Source of the DNA: an uncultured Oscillibacter sp. | Lineage (GTDB): Bacteria; Bacillota; Clostridia; Oscillospirales; Oscillospiraceae | Direction of reading: 5' to 3' | Assembly: GCA_900548505.1 (NCBI GenBank) | Contig: URKI01000019.1 | Coordinates: 1-42,170 of the forward strand | DNA: 42,170 bases | Shown here: one piece after another, positions 1-6,545 of the stretch | Layout of the letters: the number at the start of each line of letters is the position of its first letter | How positions within the stretch are numbered: position 1 is the stretch's first letter | Notes under the pieces: generated by a model | Database searches by the model: none | Seen by the model: only the letters and a program-made list of their open reading frames with translations | What the model was told of the DNA's origin: nothing | Translations under genes and position numbers: made by a program

Positions 1-48
1 CGAGATAGGCTCCGGTCTCGTGGGCTCGGAGATGTGTATAAGAGACAG
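1..48 (+). other. Sequencing adapter left on the contig end
   Basis: Bases 1-6 are the end of an Illumina i7 primer, 7-14 an 8-base index (AGGCTCCG), 15-29 the Nextera read-2 tail, and 30-48 the 19-base Tn5 mosaic end AGATGTGTATAAGAGACAG. This is library-construction sequence and not part of the genome. The reads end here, so the window starts at a contig edge. Confidence 0.97.
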
Positions 49-176
49 ATGTGGACAAGACCCGGGATCTGTCCCTGGAGAGCGTTGAGCTGCTCCACGA
101 CCTGGACAGCCAGCTCCTTGCGCTGCTGCTCGGTCAGTTCAGGCTTGAAATTCCAGGAAACAATGTGACGAACCAT
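49..176 (-). CDS. Dabb (stress-responsive A/B barrel) family protein, 3' part missing
   Basis: Reading leftwards from the ATG at 176, the product starts MVRHIVSWNFKPELTEQQ and runs 42 codons into the adapter. The opening pattern of V-R-H-I-V-x-W-x-F-K is typical of the small dimeric alpha/beta-barrel Dabb family, whose members are about 95-100 residues, so roughly half is missing. The start is supported by an AAAGGA ribosome binding site. The gene has its own promoter at 216-244. The family has no single biochemical role, and none can be assigned here. Confidence 0.8.
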
Positions 177-215
177 GATGGGACATCCTTTCGTTTGTCA
201 AATTTAGATGGCTTT

Positions 216-244
216 ATTATAAAGGTATGGAGAAGGTTCGTCAA
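216..244 (-). promoter_or_regulatory. Sigma-70 type promoter for the Dabb gene
   Basis: On the minus strand a TTGACG -35 (239-244) and a TATAAT -10 (216-221) are separated by 17 bases. The -35 overlaps the stop codon (241-243) of the upstream GH18-like gene, so the Dabb gene can be transcribed on its own although the two genes lie in the same direction. Confidence 0.8.
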
Positions 245-1035
245 CGAAGAATCTGGGAACGGCTGGGGAAAGAAGAGGACAGTCCCAGAGCCGGGACGGC
301 GTCCTGCAGATCGGACCACGCGCCTAAAATTGTGGGGATGGACAGCTGCCGGGCGATCTCCACCTTCTTGGCTATGGTCTGAGCATCGTCAAAGAGGACA
401 AAGTGGGTCTCCTGGTCCTGCATGTAGGTAAAATAGCGGGCGCACAGCTCCTGGGAAAAAAAGACGGCGGGGGATTCTTTTTCCACAAGGGCGCGGAACT
501 CCTCAGCGGAGAGGGGGCGCCCCTCGCCGCTTTTGGCGGGCAGGGTGAAGTCCATCCGCAGCCGCTGTACGTCCAGCCCCAGATGCTCTGCGCCGCCGAA
601 TTGGCGGGCGGCCTCCTGCAGCCGCTGTGGAAAGCTGCCGCCGGAGAGAGCGGTGCAGATGAGGGGCACGGCACCGGATACGGCGCAGGATTCGGGCACA
701 TAGAGGGTGCGCCGCGTCTTGCGCAGCTGCTGGGCCAGCATAGCTGCAAAGACCTTGCGGTCGGCGGCGGGCCGGGCCTCAAAATCCAGCAGCACGCCCG
801 TATAGCTTCGCCGGGCGCACTCCCGCAGGATACCGGCGCACAGGGCTTCCGGCGCGGAGATGGGCGGCGCGTCCCGGTCGCCCAGTGTGAGCAGGCCGCC
901 GTGGGTCTGCAGCAGCAGGCTCTGGCGCAGAAGCTGAGATTCCGGGCCGATGCGGTAGGCCACGTGGGCGAAAAGACGGCTGTATTTTGCCGCGGACTGG
1001 TATTCTCCGGGCGTTACCGCCAGGTAGATCTGCAT
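241..1035 (-). CDS. GH18-like TIM-barrel protein, catalytic motif degenerate
   Basis: The product has 264 residues and begins MQIYLAVTPGEYQ. The start at 1035 is chosen over an upstream in-frame ATG because it follows a GGGGGAAG ribosome binding site. Alternating strand-like segments (IYLAVTP, GVLLDFE, HLGLDVQRLRMDF, AVFFSQELCARYF) and a tail resembling the glycoside hydrolase 18 end (FVLFDDAQTIAKKVEIARQLSIPTIL, from which only the pattern is taken) suggest a TIM barrel of that superfamily. The DxxDxE chitinase motif is reduced to LLDFE, and no signal peptide is visible. A lectin-like or spore-related cytosolic role is possible. The assignment rests on fold pattern only. Confidence 0.5.
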   Translation of the reverse strand: MQIYLAVTPGEYQSAAKYSRLFAHVAYRIGPESQLLRQSLLLQTHGGLLTLGDRDAPPISAPEALCAGILRECARRSYTGVLLDFEARPAADRKVFAAMLAQQLRKTRRTLYVPESCAVSGAVPLICTALSGGSFPQRLQEAARQFGGAEHLGLDVQRLRMDFTLPAKSGEGRPLSAEEFRALVEKESPAVFFSQELCARYFTYMQDQETHFVLFDDAQTIAKKVEIARQLSIPTILGAWSDLQDAVPALGLSSSFPSRSQILR

Positions 1036-1048
1036 GAGCGCTTCCCCC

Positions 1049-1077
1049 TTGTGTGCGGATGCAAAAACTGTTATACT
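1049..1077 (+). promoter_or_regulatory. Promoter for the YqeG gene
   Basis: TTGTGT (1049-1054) and TATACT (1072-1077) are 17 bases apart. They lie between the divergently transcribed GH18-like gene (start 1035) and the YqeG start at 1110. Confidence 0.6.
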
Positions 1078-1109
1078 GTGAGCAATACTATGCAAGAGAG
1101 GATGCTGTT

Positions 1110-1616
1110 ATGCCCTTTTCCCTGATACCGGACCGCCTGTTCGACGCCTATGACCAGATCACGCCGGAGCTGCTGCGCGCCCACGGCGTTACGCTGCTTT
1201 TGAGCGATCTGGACTTTACGCTGGCGGAAAAGAAGACCCGTCGGCCGCCCCAGGCGCTGCGGGACTGGCTGGCGGAGATGGAGCGTAGCGGCATCCGGGT
1301 GATGATCGTGTCCAACAACCGCTCCGGGCAGCGGGTGGACGAATTCTGCGCGGACCTGGGCATTGACTATCAGGGCCATGCGGGCAAGCCCTCCACCCGG
1401 GGACTGGAGGCGGCCATGGCCCGCGTGGGAGCGGACCGGGCCCACACCGCCATGCTGGGGGACAAGCTGCTCACCGACGTGCTGGCGGCCCGCCGGGCGG
1501 GAGTCCTGAGCCTGATGGTGGAGCCGGTGGGCGGCGCGGTCACGGCGTGGCAGAAGGTGCTCCACGCCCTGCAGGCGCCTTTCAAAGCGGCCTGCCGCAG
1601 AAAAATGGCCCGCTGA
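1110..1616 (+). CDS. yqeG: YqeG family HAD IIIA-type phosphatase
   Basis: The protein has 168 residues. The first HAD motif is LLLSDLDFTLAEKK (nucleophile Asp and the second Asp in DLDFT), followed by IMIVSNN-type motif II around residues 70-76 and the GDKLLTD motif IV near residue 130. This is the HAD-IIIA subfamily without a large cap, as in the YqeG proteins that sit among ribosome and shikimate genes in Firmicutes. The start at 1110 has an AGAGAGG ribosome binding site, whereas the longer upstream extension (from 1053) overlaps the promoter. The physiological substrate of the family is not settled, although phosphatidylglycerophosphate phosphatase activity is known for relatives. Confidence 0.85.
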   Translation: MPFSLIPDRLFDAYDQITPELLRAHGVTLLLSDLDFTLAEKKTRRPPQALRDWLAEMERSGIRVMIVSNNRSGQRVDEFCADLGIDYQGHAGKPSTRGLEAAMARVGADRAHTAMLGDKLLTDVLAARRAGVLSLMVEPVGGAVTAWQKVLHALQAPFKAACRRKMAR

Positions 1617-1650
1617 GACGGAAAAAAACCTTAAAGTAGCTGAAAAATGC

Positions 1651-1697
1651 TTGCATTACCGGGCAACATACGGTAAAATTATCTCTGGTAATTTTAC
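1651..1697 (+). promoter_or_regulatory. efp promoter with overlapping 9-bp inverted repeat
   Basis: TTGCAT (1651-1656) and TAAAAT (1674-1679) are 17 bases apart. The -10 lies inside a perfect inverted repeat, GTAAAATTA (1673-1681) and TAATTTTAC (1689-1697), with a 7-base loop. This could be an operator or a 5' leader hairpin. A second, imperfect hairpin follows at about 1714-1742 before the AGGAGG site. Confidence 0.65.
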
Positions 1698-1767
1698 TGT
1701 ATATTGAAAATAGAGAAAGGACCGACATGCGGCCCTTTTCTCGTAAGAGTTATGAGGAGGAAAACCT

Positions 1768-2337
1768 ATGCCTACCATTACTGCCGGCGATTTCCGTAAG
1801 GGAATGATTTTTGAGATGGACGGAAAGCCCATGCTGGTCGTGGACTTCCAGCACGTCAAGCCCGGCAAGGGCGCAGCTTTCGTGCGTACCAAGTACAAGA
1901 ATGTCATCAGCGGCGCCGTCCGTGAAGAGGCTTTCAACCCCAGCGCCAAGTTCGAGCAGGTGGCTGTGGAGCGCAAGAACGCCGAGTACAGCTACAACGA
2001 CGGCGATCTGTACTACTTCATGGACCCCGAGACCTATGACATGGTCCCCCTGAACAAGGACGTGCTGGGCGATGCCTTCCAGTTCGTCAAGGAGAACACC
2101 ATGTGCTCCCTGCTGAGCTACAAGGGCAGCGTGTTCACCGTGGAAGTCCCCAACTTCGTGGACCTGGTGGTCACCGAGACCGAGCCCGGCGTCAAGGGCG
2201 ATACTGCTACCAACGTGACCAAGAGCGCCACGCTGGAGACCGGCGCTGTGATCAAGGTGCCCCTGTTCATCAACGAGGGCGAGAAGATCCAGATCGATAC
2301 CCGCACCGGCGAGTATCTGGGCCGCTGCAAGGAATAA
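1768..2337 (+). CDS. efp: Elongation factor P
   Basis: This 189-residue protein has the standard EF-P length and three-beta-barrel layout. The KOW-like N-terminal domain contains HVKPGKGAAFVRTK, so the tip lysine is K34 in the PGKG loop. That residue enters the ribosomal P site and is the position modified in many bacteria. The central OB domain includes the YYFMDPETYD segment and the C-terminal OB domain ends DTRTGEYLGRCKE, matching the family signature. EF-P rescues ribosomes stalled on polyproline. The start has a GAGGAGG ribosome binding site. The gene is monocistronic between its own promoter and the terminator at 2345. No modification enzyme gene is nearby. Confidence 0.97.
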   Translation: MPTITAGDFRKGMIFEMDGKPMLVVDFQHVKPGKGAAFVRTKYKNVISGAVREEAFNPSAKFEQVAVERKNAEYSYNDGDLYYFMDPETYDMVPLNKDVLGDAFQFVKENTMCSLLSYKGSVFTVEVPNFVDLVVTETEPGVKGDTATNVTKSATLETGAVIKVPLFINEGEKIQIDTRTGEYLGRCKE

Positions 2338-2344
2338 TTGCCAA

Positions 2345-2372
2345 AAAGGGGGGACTTTTGTCCCCCCTTTGG
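2345..2372 (+). terminator. Rho-independent terminator of efp
   Basis: An 11-bp perfect stem (2345-2355 with 2360-2370) with a TTTT loop directly follows the efp stop. The A and T ends of the stem allow it to work in both directions. The distal T run is short. Confidence 0.8.
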
Positions 2373-2416
2373 AATATGTGTAAAAACGCTACTTTTAAGT
2401 GAAAGGAGCCATTACT

Positions 2417-2851
2417 ATGGAAATCACCGAGAAGGTCGCCTATCTGAAGGGCCTCATGGAGGGCATGGAGCTGGACACCGAGAAGAAGGAGGGCAAGCTG
2501 CTTGCCGCCATCATCGACGTGCTGGACGACATCGCTCTGGAGCTGGAGGACATGAAGGACTACGCCGACGAGCTGGGCGATGGCCTGGACGCTGTCAGCG
2601 ATGACCTGGAGGATGTGGAAGATGTGATCTTCGGCGAGGACGAGGATGAGGACGAGGACGACGAAGAGGACTTCGACGAGGACGACGAGGACTGCTACGC
2701 CACCACCTGCCCCACCTGCGAGGAGACCATCTATTTTGACGACTCCATCCTCTCCGACGGCGAGGTCATCTGCCCCAACTGCGGCGAAAAGCTGGAGTTT
2801 GATCTGACCAGCCTGGACGACGAGGATTCCTCCGAGGACGGCGAGGAATAA
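2417..2851 (+). CDS. CD1247 N-terminal domain protein with C-terminal zinc ribbon
   Basis: This acidic protein has 144 residues. The N-terminal 60 residues (start MEITEKVAYLKGLMEGMEL) form the CD1247-type helical domain. A run rich in Asp and Glu follows (about residues 72-92), then a zinc ribbon with CPTC and CPNC knuckles at about residues 97-126, and another acidic tail. The start at 2417 follows GAAAGGAG, and an in-frame upstream ATG lacks a site. This architecture is common in Clostridia and has no assigned function. The acidic linker and zinc ribbon would suit a protein- or RNA-associated factor, which is inference only. Confidence 0.85.
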   Translation: MEITEKVAYLKGLMEGMELDTEKKEGKLLAAIIDVLDDIALELEDMKDYADELGDGLDAVSDDLEDVEDVIFGEDEDEDEDDEEDFDEDDEDCYATTCPTCEETIYFDDSILSDGEVICPNCGEKLEFDLTSLDDEDSSEDGEE

Positions 2852-2861
2852 TCCACACGAA

Positions 2862-2900
2862 AAATCCCCCGGTGCTCCATGCGCCGGGGGATTTCTTTTT
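2862..2900 (+). terminator. Bidirectional terminator between the CD1247-type gene and the HD gene
   Basis: An 11-bp stem (AAATCCCCCGG at 2862-2872 with its complement at 2884-2894) is followed by CTTTTT. On the minus strand the same hairpin ends the HD hydrolase unit and is followed by TTTTTCG. Confidence 0.85.
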
Positions 2901-2906
2901 CGCTTT

Positions 2907-3905
2907 TTAAAAGGGGAAGGGGCCCAGCCAGCCGTCCAGCGGCAGAGCCCGGAACTGCGCAAGCTCCCGGGAAAATCCTGGATGCCAGGCGGATACCCGC
3001 CCCAGCCCGCGGCAAAGAGGGTCGATGCACCGCAGCTTGGCAGGCACCTGGAGCCACTGTCCCTGTGCAGGACGGTCCGGCTCGCTGCGCACCTGGGAGC
3101 AGGCGCGAAACGCCGCCCACATGGGGGCACATACACGGTCCGACTCCAACCGGGCGATGACCTCCGGCTCTGTCGTCTGCAGGTCCTCTTGGGTGAGCGT
3201 GCCCCGTTCCAGGGCCAGACGCAGCAGACGGGAGAGAAGCTCCATGGAAAAGCGGTCCTCGTCCGCCACATAGACCCGGCTGGTTTTCAGGCTGGCAAGG
3301 GCAAATTCCGCCGCCCGTTCCGGCGTGGAAAACACCAGCTCCGGTACGCCCTGCTCGTTTTCTCCCACGGTCAGGTCGGCGTACAGTGCCGCTGCCTGCG
3401 CTGATGATGCAAAGCCGTAGTTCACCAGATTCCCCAGGGTGTACTCCAGCCGGTCGGCGGAGAGGCCGGGGGGATCGTTGTCGGCAATGGGATAACGGTG
3501 GTAGTCCCACGCGTCCTCCACGGCGATGCCGTGGGCTTCCAGCACGGCGCGGATCTCCTCACTTGCGGAGATGAGAGCGGCAGTGGGACCCTCCGTAGAT
3601 TCCTGGTGCAGGTGATCTCCCTGGAGGAAGTCTACCGTGTGGGCGAATACCGGCGTGGCCACATCGTGGAGAAGCCCTGCCGCCGCCTGGGCGGCGTCGC
3701 CGGTGAAGTGCCAGACGATGAGCCCTACGCCCAGGCTGTGGTCATAGCGGGAGTAGGAGGGAAGATGGCGGAACCGGGGAAAGGACGTGTACTCACACCC
3801 GCAGTTCATGCCCACCTGCTGCAATCGCTGCATGGGCGCCGCGGCCGCCAGCTGGGAAAGAAACGGCGGGATGTCCCGGTGATAGACGGGCCATAATGTG
3901 TCCAT
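2907..3905 (-). CDS. HD domain phosphohydrolase
   Basis: The protein has 332 residues. It carries an HD-superfamily metal site: an Arg-Tyr-Asp-His motif in SRYDHSLGVG (near residue 55), the HD pair in GLLHDVATPVFAH (near residue 80), and later aspartates in the helical domain. The layout resembles the dGTPase/YdhJ-like HD hydrolases. The substrate cannot be read from the sequence. Its ATG shares one base with the stop of coaW (TAATG at 3907-3903), so the two are translationally coupled in one operon. This hints at a nucleotide or cofactor-related substrate, which is inference. Confidence 0.8.
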   Translation of the reverse strand: MDTLWPVYHRDIPPFLSQLAAAAPMQRLQQVGMNCGCEYTSFPRFRHLPSYSRYDHSLGVGLIVWHFTGDAAQAAAGLLHDVATPVFAHTVDFLQGDHLHQESTEGPTAALISASEEIRAVLEAHGIAVEDAWDYHRYPIADNDPPGLSADRLEYTLGNLVNYGFASSAQAAALYADLTVGENEQGVPELVFSTPERAAEFALASLKTSRVYVADEDRFSMELLSRLLRLALERGTLTQEDLQTTEPEVIARLESDRVCAPMWAAFRACSQVRSEPDRPAQGQWLQVPAKLRCIDPLCRGLGRVSAWHPGFSRELAQFRALPLDGWLGPFPF

Positions 3906-4753
3906 TAGTCTTTGGCCTCCACCGCCTGCTTTTTCAGGCTGTAAAGCCCTGCGCCGATGGCGGTGGCAAAGGAGGCGTTTTCGGGAATGATATAGTGGAT
4001 GCCGTAGAGCTTTTCGAAGTTTTCAAAGTTGGTCTTTACCTGGGGCAGGGAGGTCATGGAGCCGGTGAGCACCACGGTTTGGGTCTTGCAGCACTGGCAG
4101 GCCAGCACCGTCATGGTGCCGATGGCCTGGAGCACCAGGTTCACGGCGCCGGCGGCCAGGTCGGCAGGGGCGGCATCCTCCGCCAGGTTGCCGAAGTTGG
4201 CAGCGGTGAGGGTGGGGTCCAGGGTAGGCGCGGGATTGCGGGTGATGTCCCGGATGGTCAGGTCCACCTGAGTGAGGTCGCCCTGTTCTGCCAGCTTTTT
4301 GATCTGGCCGAAGCGCTCCATGCCCACCAGCTTATGGCACAGGCCGCCCAGGGTGCCGCCGCCGATGCCGCTGCCGCACAGATGGCGCACGGAGCCGTCC
4401 TCCTCCGCCCACAAAAAGGCGGTGCCGGTCCCCATGGTTACCACCACGGCGGAGGACTGGCCGGAAAGAGCCAGGGCGCCGGTGCCGCTGGCAGAGAACT
4501 CGTCCACCTTGCAGGTGGGGAGGCCGTAGATGTCCCCATCCACGTAGGATGCGCCCACGCCGGTGAGCACGATCCGCCGCACATCTCCCAGGGAGAGGCC
4601 GTTGCTGGTGAGGTAGTTGCCAAGGGCGCCGTACAGGCTGGTGACCTGGTCCTCCGCCCGTACCCGCAGCATAGATACCACGCTGCCGTCTCGCCGCAGT
4701 CCCACGATCTTGGTGGTGGAGCCGCCGATGTCAATTCCCAAAACGATATCCAT
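3905..4753 (-). CDS. coaW: Type II pantothenate kinase (CoaW-like)
   Basis: The protein has 282 residues and the actin-like ATPase fold. The phosphate-1 motif is GIDIGGSTTK at residues 6-15. VVVTMGTGTAF and a GGGTLGGL loop follow, then VVLTGSMTSLP and the C-terminal ATAIGAGLYSL adenosine region. The family phosphorylates pantothenate as the first step of CoA synthesis and, in Firmicutes, is usually insensitive to CoA feedback. The start at 4753 has an AAAGGA ribosome binding site; the much longer ORF upstream runs through the promoter. The gene heads a two-gene operon with the HD hydrolase and is divergent from nicotinate phosphoribosyltransferase. Confidence 0.85.
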   Translation of the reverse strand: MDIVLGIDIGGSTTKIVGLRRDGSVVSMLRVRAEDQVTSLYGALGNYLTSNGLSLGDVRRIVLTGVGASYVDGDIYGLPTCKVDEFSASGTGALALSGQSSAVVVTMGTGTAFLWAEEDGSVRHLCGSGIGGGTLGGLCHKLVGMERFGQIKKLAEQGDLTQVDLTIRDITRNPAPTLDPTLTAANFGNLAEDAAPADLAAGAVNLVLQAIGTMTVLACQCCKTQTVVLTGSMTSLPQVKTNFENFEKLYGIHYIIPENASFATAIGAGLYSLKKQAVEAKD

Positions 4754-4805
4754 ATTGGCATCCTTTCTTGAACGGGCAAAGCCCGGATGTATCATGGTCA
4801 GTCCC

Positions 4806-4834
4806 ATCATAAGAGGGGGCGGGACGCTTGTCAA
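4806..4834 (-). promoter_or_regulatory. Promoter of the coaW-HD operon
   Basis: On the minus strand, TTGACA (4829-4834) and TATGAT (4806-4811) are 17 bases apart, close to consensus. Confidence 0.85.
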
Positions 4835-4874
4835 CGGGGATTTGACAAAATTTTGACATATTTGCGAAAAATGA

Positions 4875-4903
4875 TTGCTTTTCAAGGCATGGCCGCTTAT
4901 AAT
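4875..4903 (+). promoter_or_regulatory. Promoter of pncB
   Basis: TTGCTT (4875-4880) and a perfect TATAAT (4898-4903) are 17 bases apart. It is back to back with the coaW promoter, with 40 bases between the two -35 boxes. Confidence 0.85.
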
Positions 4904-4946
4904 CAAGTCAAGTGACAAGACACTGGAAATAAAACCGAGGTGTGCT

Positions 4947-6395
4947 ATGAATTCCCAACAGAAACTGAATCTGACCATGCTCTGCGATTTTTATGAGCTG
5001 ACCATGGGCAACGGCTACTTCCAGGCGGGCTATCAGGACCGCATCACCTATTTCGACGTGTTTTTCCGGGACGTGCCCGACAAGGGCGGCTTCGCCGTGT
5101 GCGCGGGGCTGGACCAGCTGGTCGACTATATTGAAAACCTGCACTTCGACGAGGAGGACATCCAGTACCTGCGCAGCAAGGGGCTGTTCTCCGAGGCGTT
5201 TTTGGACTATCTGCGCCACTTCCGCTTCACCGGCGATATCTGGGCCATCCCCGAGGGCACGCCCATCTTCCCCCGGGAGCCGGTGGTGACCGTGCGGGCT
5301 CCCGCCATCGAGGCCCAGCTCATTGAGACGTTTACCCTGCTGACCATCAACCACCAGAGCCTTATCGCCACCAAGGCCAACCGGATCGTCCGGGCGGCGG
5401 AGGGGCGCACGGTGCTGGAATTCGGCTCCCGCCGCGCCCAGGGCAACGACGGCGCCATCTCCGGCGCCCGGGCCGCGTACATCGGTGGCTGCGCCGGCAC
5501 GGCCTGCACCATCTCCGACCAGCTCTACGGCGTGCCCGCCGGCGGCACCATGGCCCACTCCTGGGTGCAGATGTTCGACAGCCAGTATGAGGCCTTCAAG
5601 ACCTACTGTGAGATCTACCCCACCAACGCAACGCTGCTGGTGGATACCTACAATGTGCTCAAGTCCGGCGTGCCGGACGCCATCCGGGCCTTCAACGAGG
5701 TGCTGCGTCCCAAGGGGATCACCAAGTGCGGCATCCGTCTGGACTCCGGCGACATCGCCTATCTGACCCGGGAGGCCCGGAAGATGCTGGACGAGGCCGG
5801 ATGGGAGTCCTGTCAGATCTCCGCGTCCAACTCTCTGGACGAGTATATCATCCGGGACCTGCTGCGCCAGGGTGCCAAGGTGGACCTGTTCGGCGTGGGC
5901 GAGCGGATGATCACTGCCAGCAGCCAGCCGGTGTTCGGCGGCGTGTACAAGCTGGCGGCGGTAGAGGATGCCCAGGGCAATATCATTCCCAAGATCAAGG
6001 TCAGCGAGAACGTGGACAAGATCACCAATCCCCACTTCAAGAAGGTCTACCGTATCTTCGACCGGGAGACCGGCAAGGCGGAGGCGGACTACATCGCCGT
6101 GTGGGACGAGCAGGTGGACGCGTCCGCGCCGTTGGAGCTGTTTGATCCCCAGGCTACCTGGAAGCGCAAGACCTACACGGACTTCATCATCCGGGAGCTG
6201 CAGGTGCCGGTGTTCCGGAACGGCCAGCTGGTATACCGCCGTCCGGGATTGAAGGAGATCCAGGATTACTGCCGCACCCAGGTGGACACCCTCTGGGACG
6301 AGGTCAAGCGTTTTGAAAATCCCCACAACTACTATGTGGATCTTTCCCAGAAGCTCTGGGACATCAAACAGGCCCTGCTGCGCAGCCAGCGGTAA
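4947..6395 (+). CDS. pncB: Nicotinate phosphoribosyltransferase
   Basis: The protein has 482 residues, the usual size of the long NAPRT form. It makes nicotinate mononucleotide from nicotinate and PRPP for NAD salvage. Visible landmarks are the N-terminal MLCDFYELTMGNGYF, the FGSRRAQG segment near residue 155, GTMAHSWVQMF with the family histidine near residue 210, the RLDSGDIAYL phosphate-binding strand, FGVGERMITA and the C-terminal NPHNYYVDLSQKLW. The start at 4947 follows CGAGGTG; the upstream in-frame ATG lies inside the -35 box. The gene is monocistronic, ending at the hairpin at 6426. Confidence 0.95.
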   Translation: MNSQQKLNLTMLCDFYELTMGNGYFQAGYQDRITYFDVFFRDVPDKGGFAVCAGLDQLVDYIENLHFDEEDIQYLRSKGLFSEAFLDYLRHFRFTGDIWAIPEGTPIFPREPVVTVRAPAIEAQLIETFTLLTINHQSLIATKANRIVRAAEGRTVLEFGSRRAQGNDGAISGARAAYIGGCAGTACTISDQLYGVPAGGTMAHSWVQMFDSQYEAFKTYCEIYPTNATLLVDTYNVLKSGVPDAIRAFNEVLRPKGITKCGIRLDSGDIAYLTREARKMLDEAGWESCQISASNSLDEYIIRDLLRQGAKVDLFGVGERMITASSQPVFGGVYKLAAVEDAQGNIIPKIKVSENVDKITNPHFKKVYRIFDRETGKAEADYIAVWDEQVDASAPLELFDPQATWKRKTYTDFIIRELQVPVFRNGQLVYRRPGLKEIQDYCRTQVDTLWDEVKRFENPHNYYVDLSQKLWDIKQALLRSQR

Positions 6396-6425
6396 GGCTG
6401 CCGCAGCGCGCCCCATCAGGAGAGA

Positions 6426-6465
6426 AAACCGCCTTCGCCGCTTGCGGCGGGGGCGGTTTGTTTAC
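6426..6465 (+). terminator. Terminator of pncB
   Basis: The outer stem AAACCGCC (6426-6433) pairs with GGCGGTTT (6452-6459), with an inner CGCCG/CGGCG stem. A GTTT tail follows. Confidence 0.75.
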
Positions 6466-6475
6466 ACAATGCCGC

Positions 6476-6531
6476 TTGCGGTGTATGCAGGATTTGAGTA
6501 TAATACTTGAATGAATGAAAAAGATTCATTC
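6476..6531 (+). promoter_or_regulatory. Promoter of the cls gene with an 8-bp inverted repeat at the start of the transcript
   Basis: TTGCGG (6476-6481) and TATAAT (6499-6504) are 17 bases apart. Immediately downstream is a perfect inverted repeat, GAATGAAT (6509-6516) and ATTCATTC (6524-6531), with a 7-base centre. Its position across the likely transcription start suits an operator, and a leader hairpin is also possible. Confidence 0.7.
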
Positions 6532-6545
6532 GGGAGGTGCGTTGC

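Noticed and set aside
30..48. Tn5 transposon end
   Set aside because: The mosaic end is attached to Illumina tail and index sequence, so it is a library artefact.
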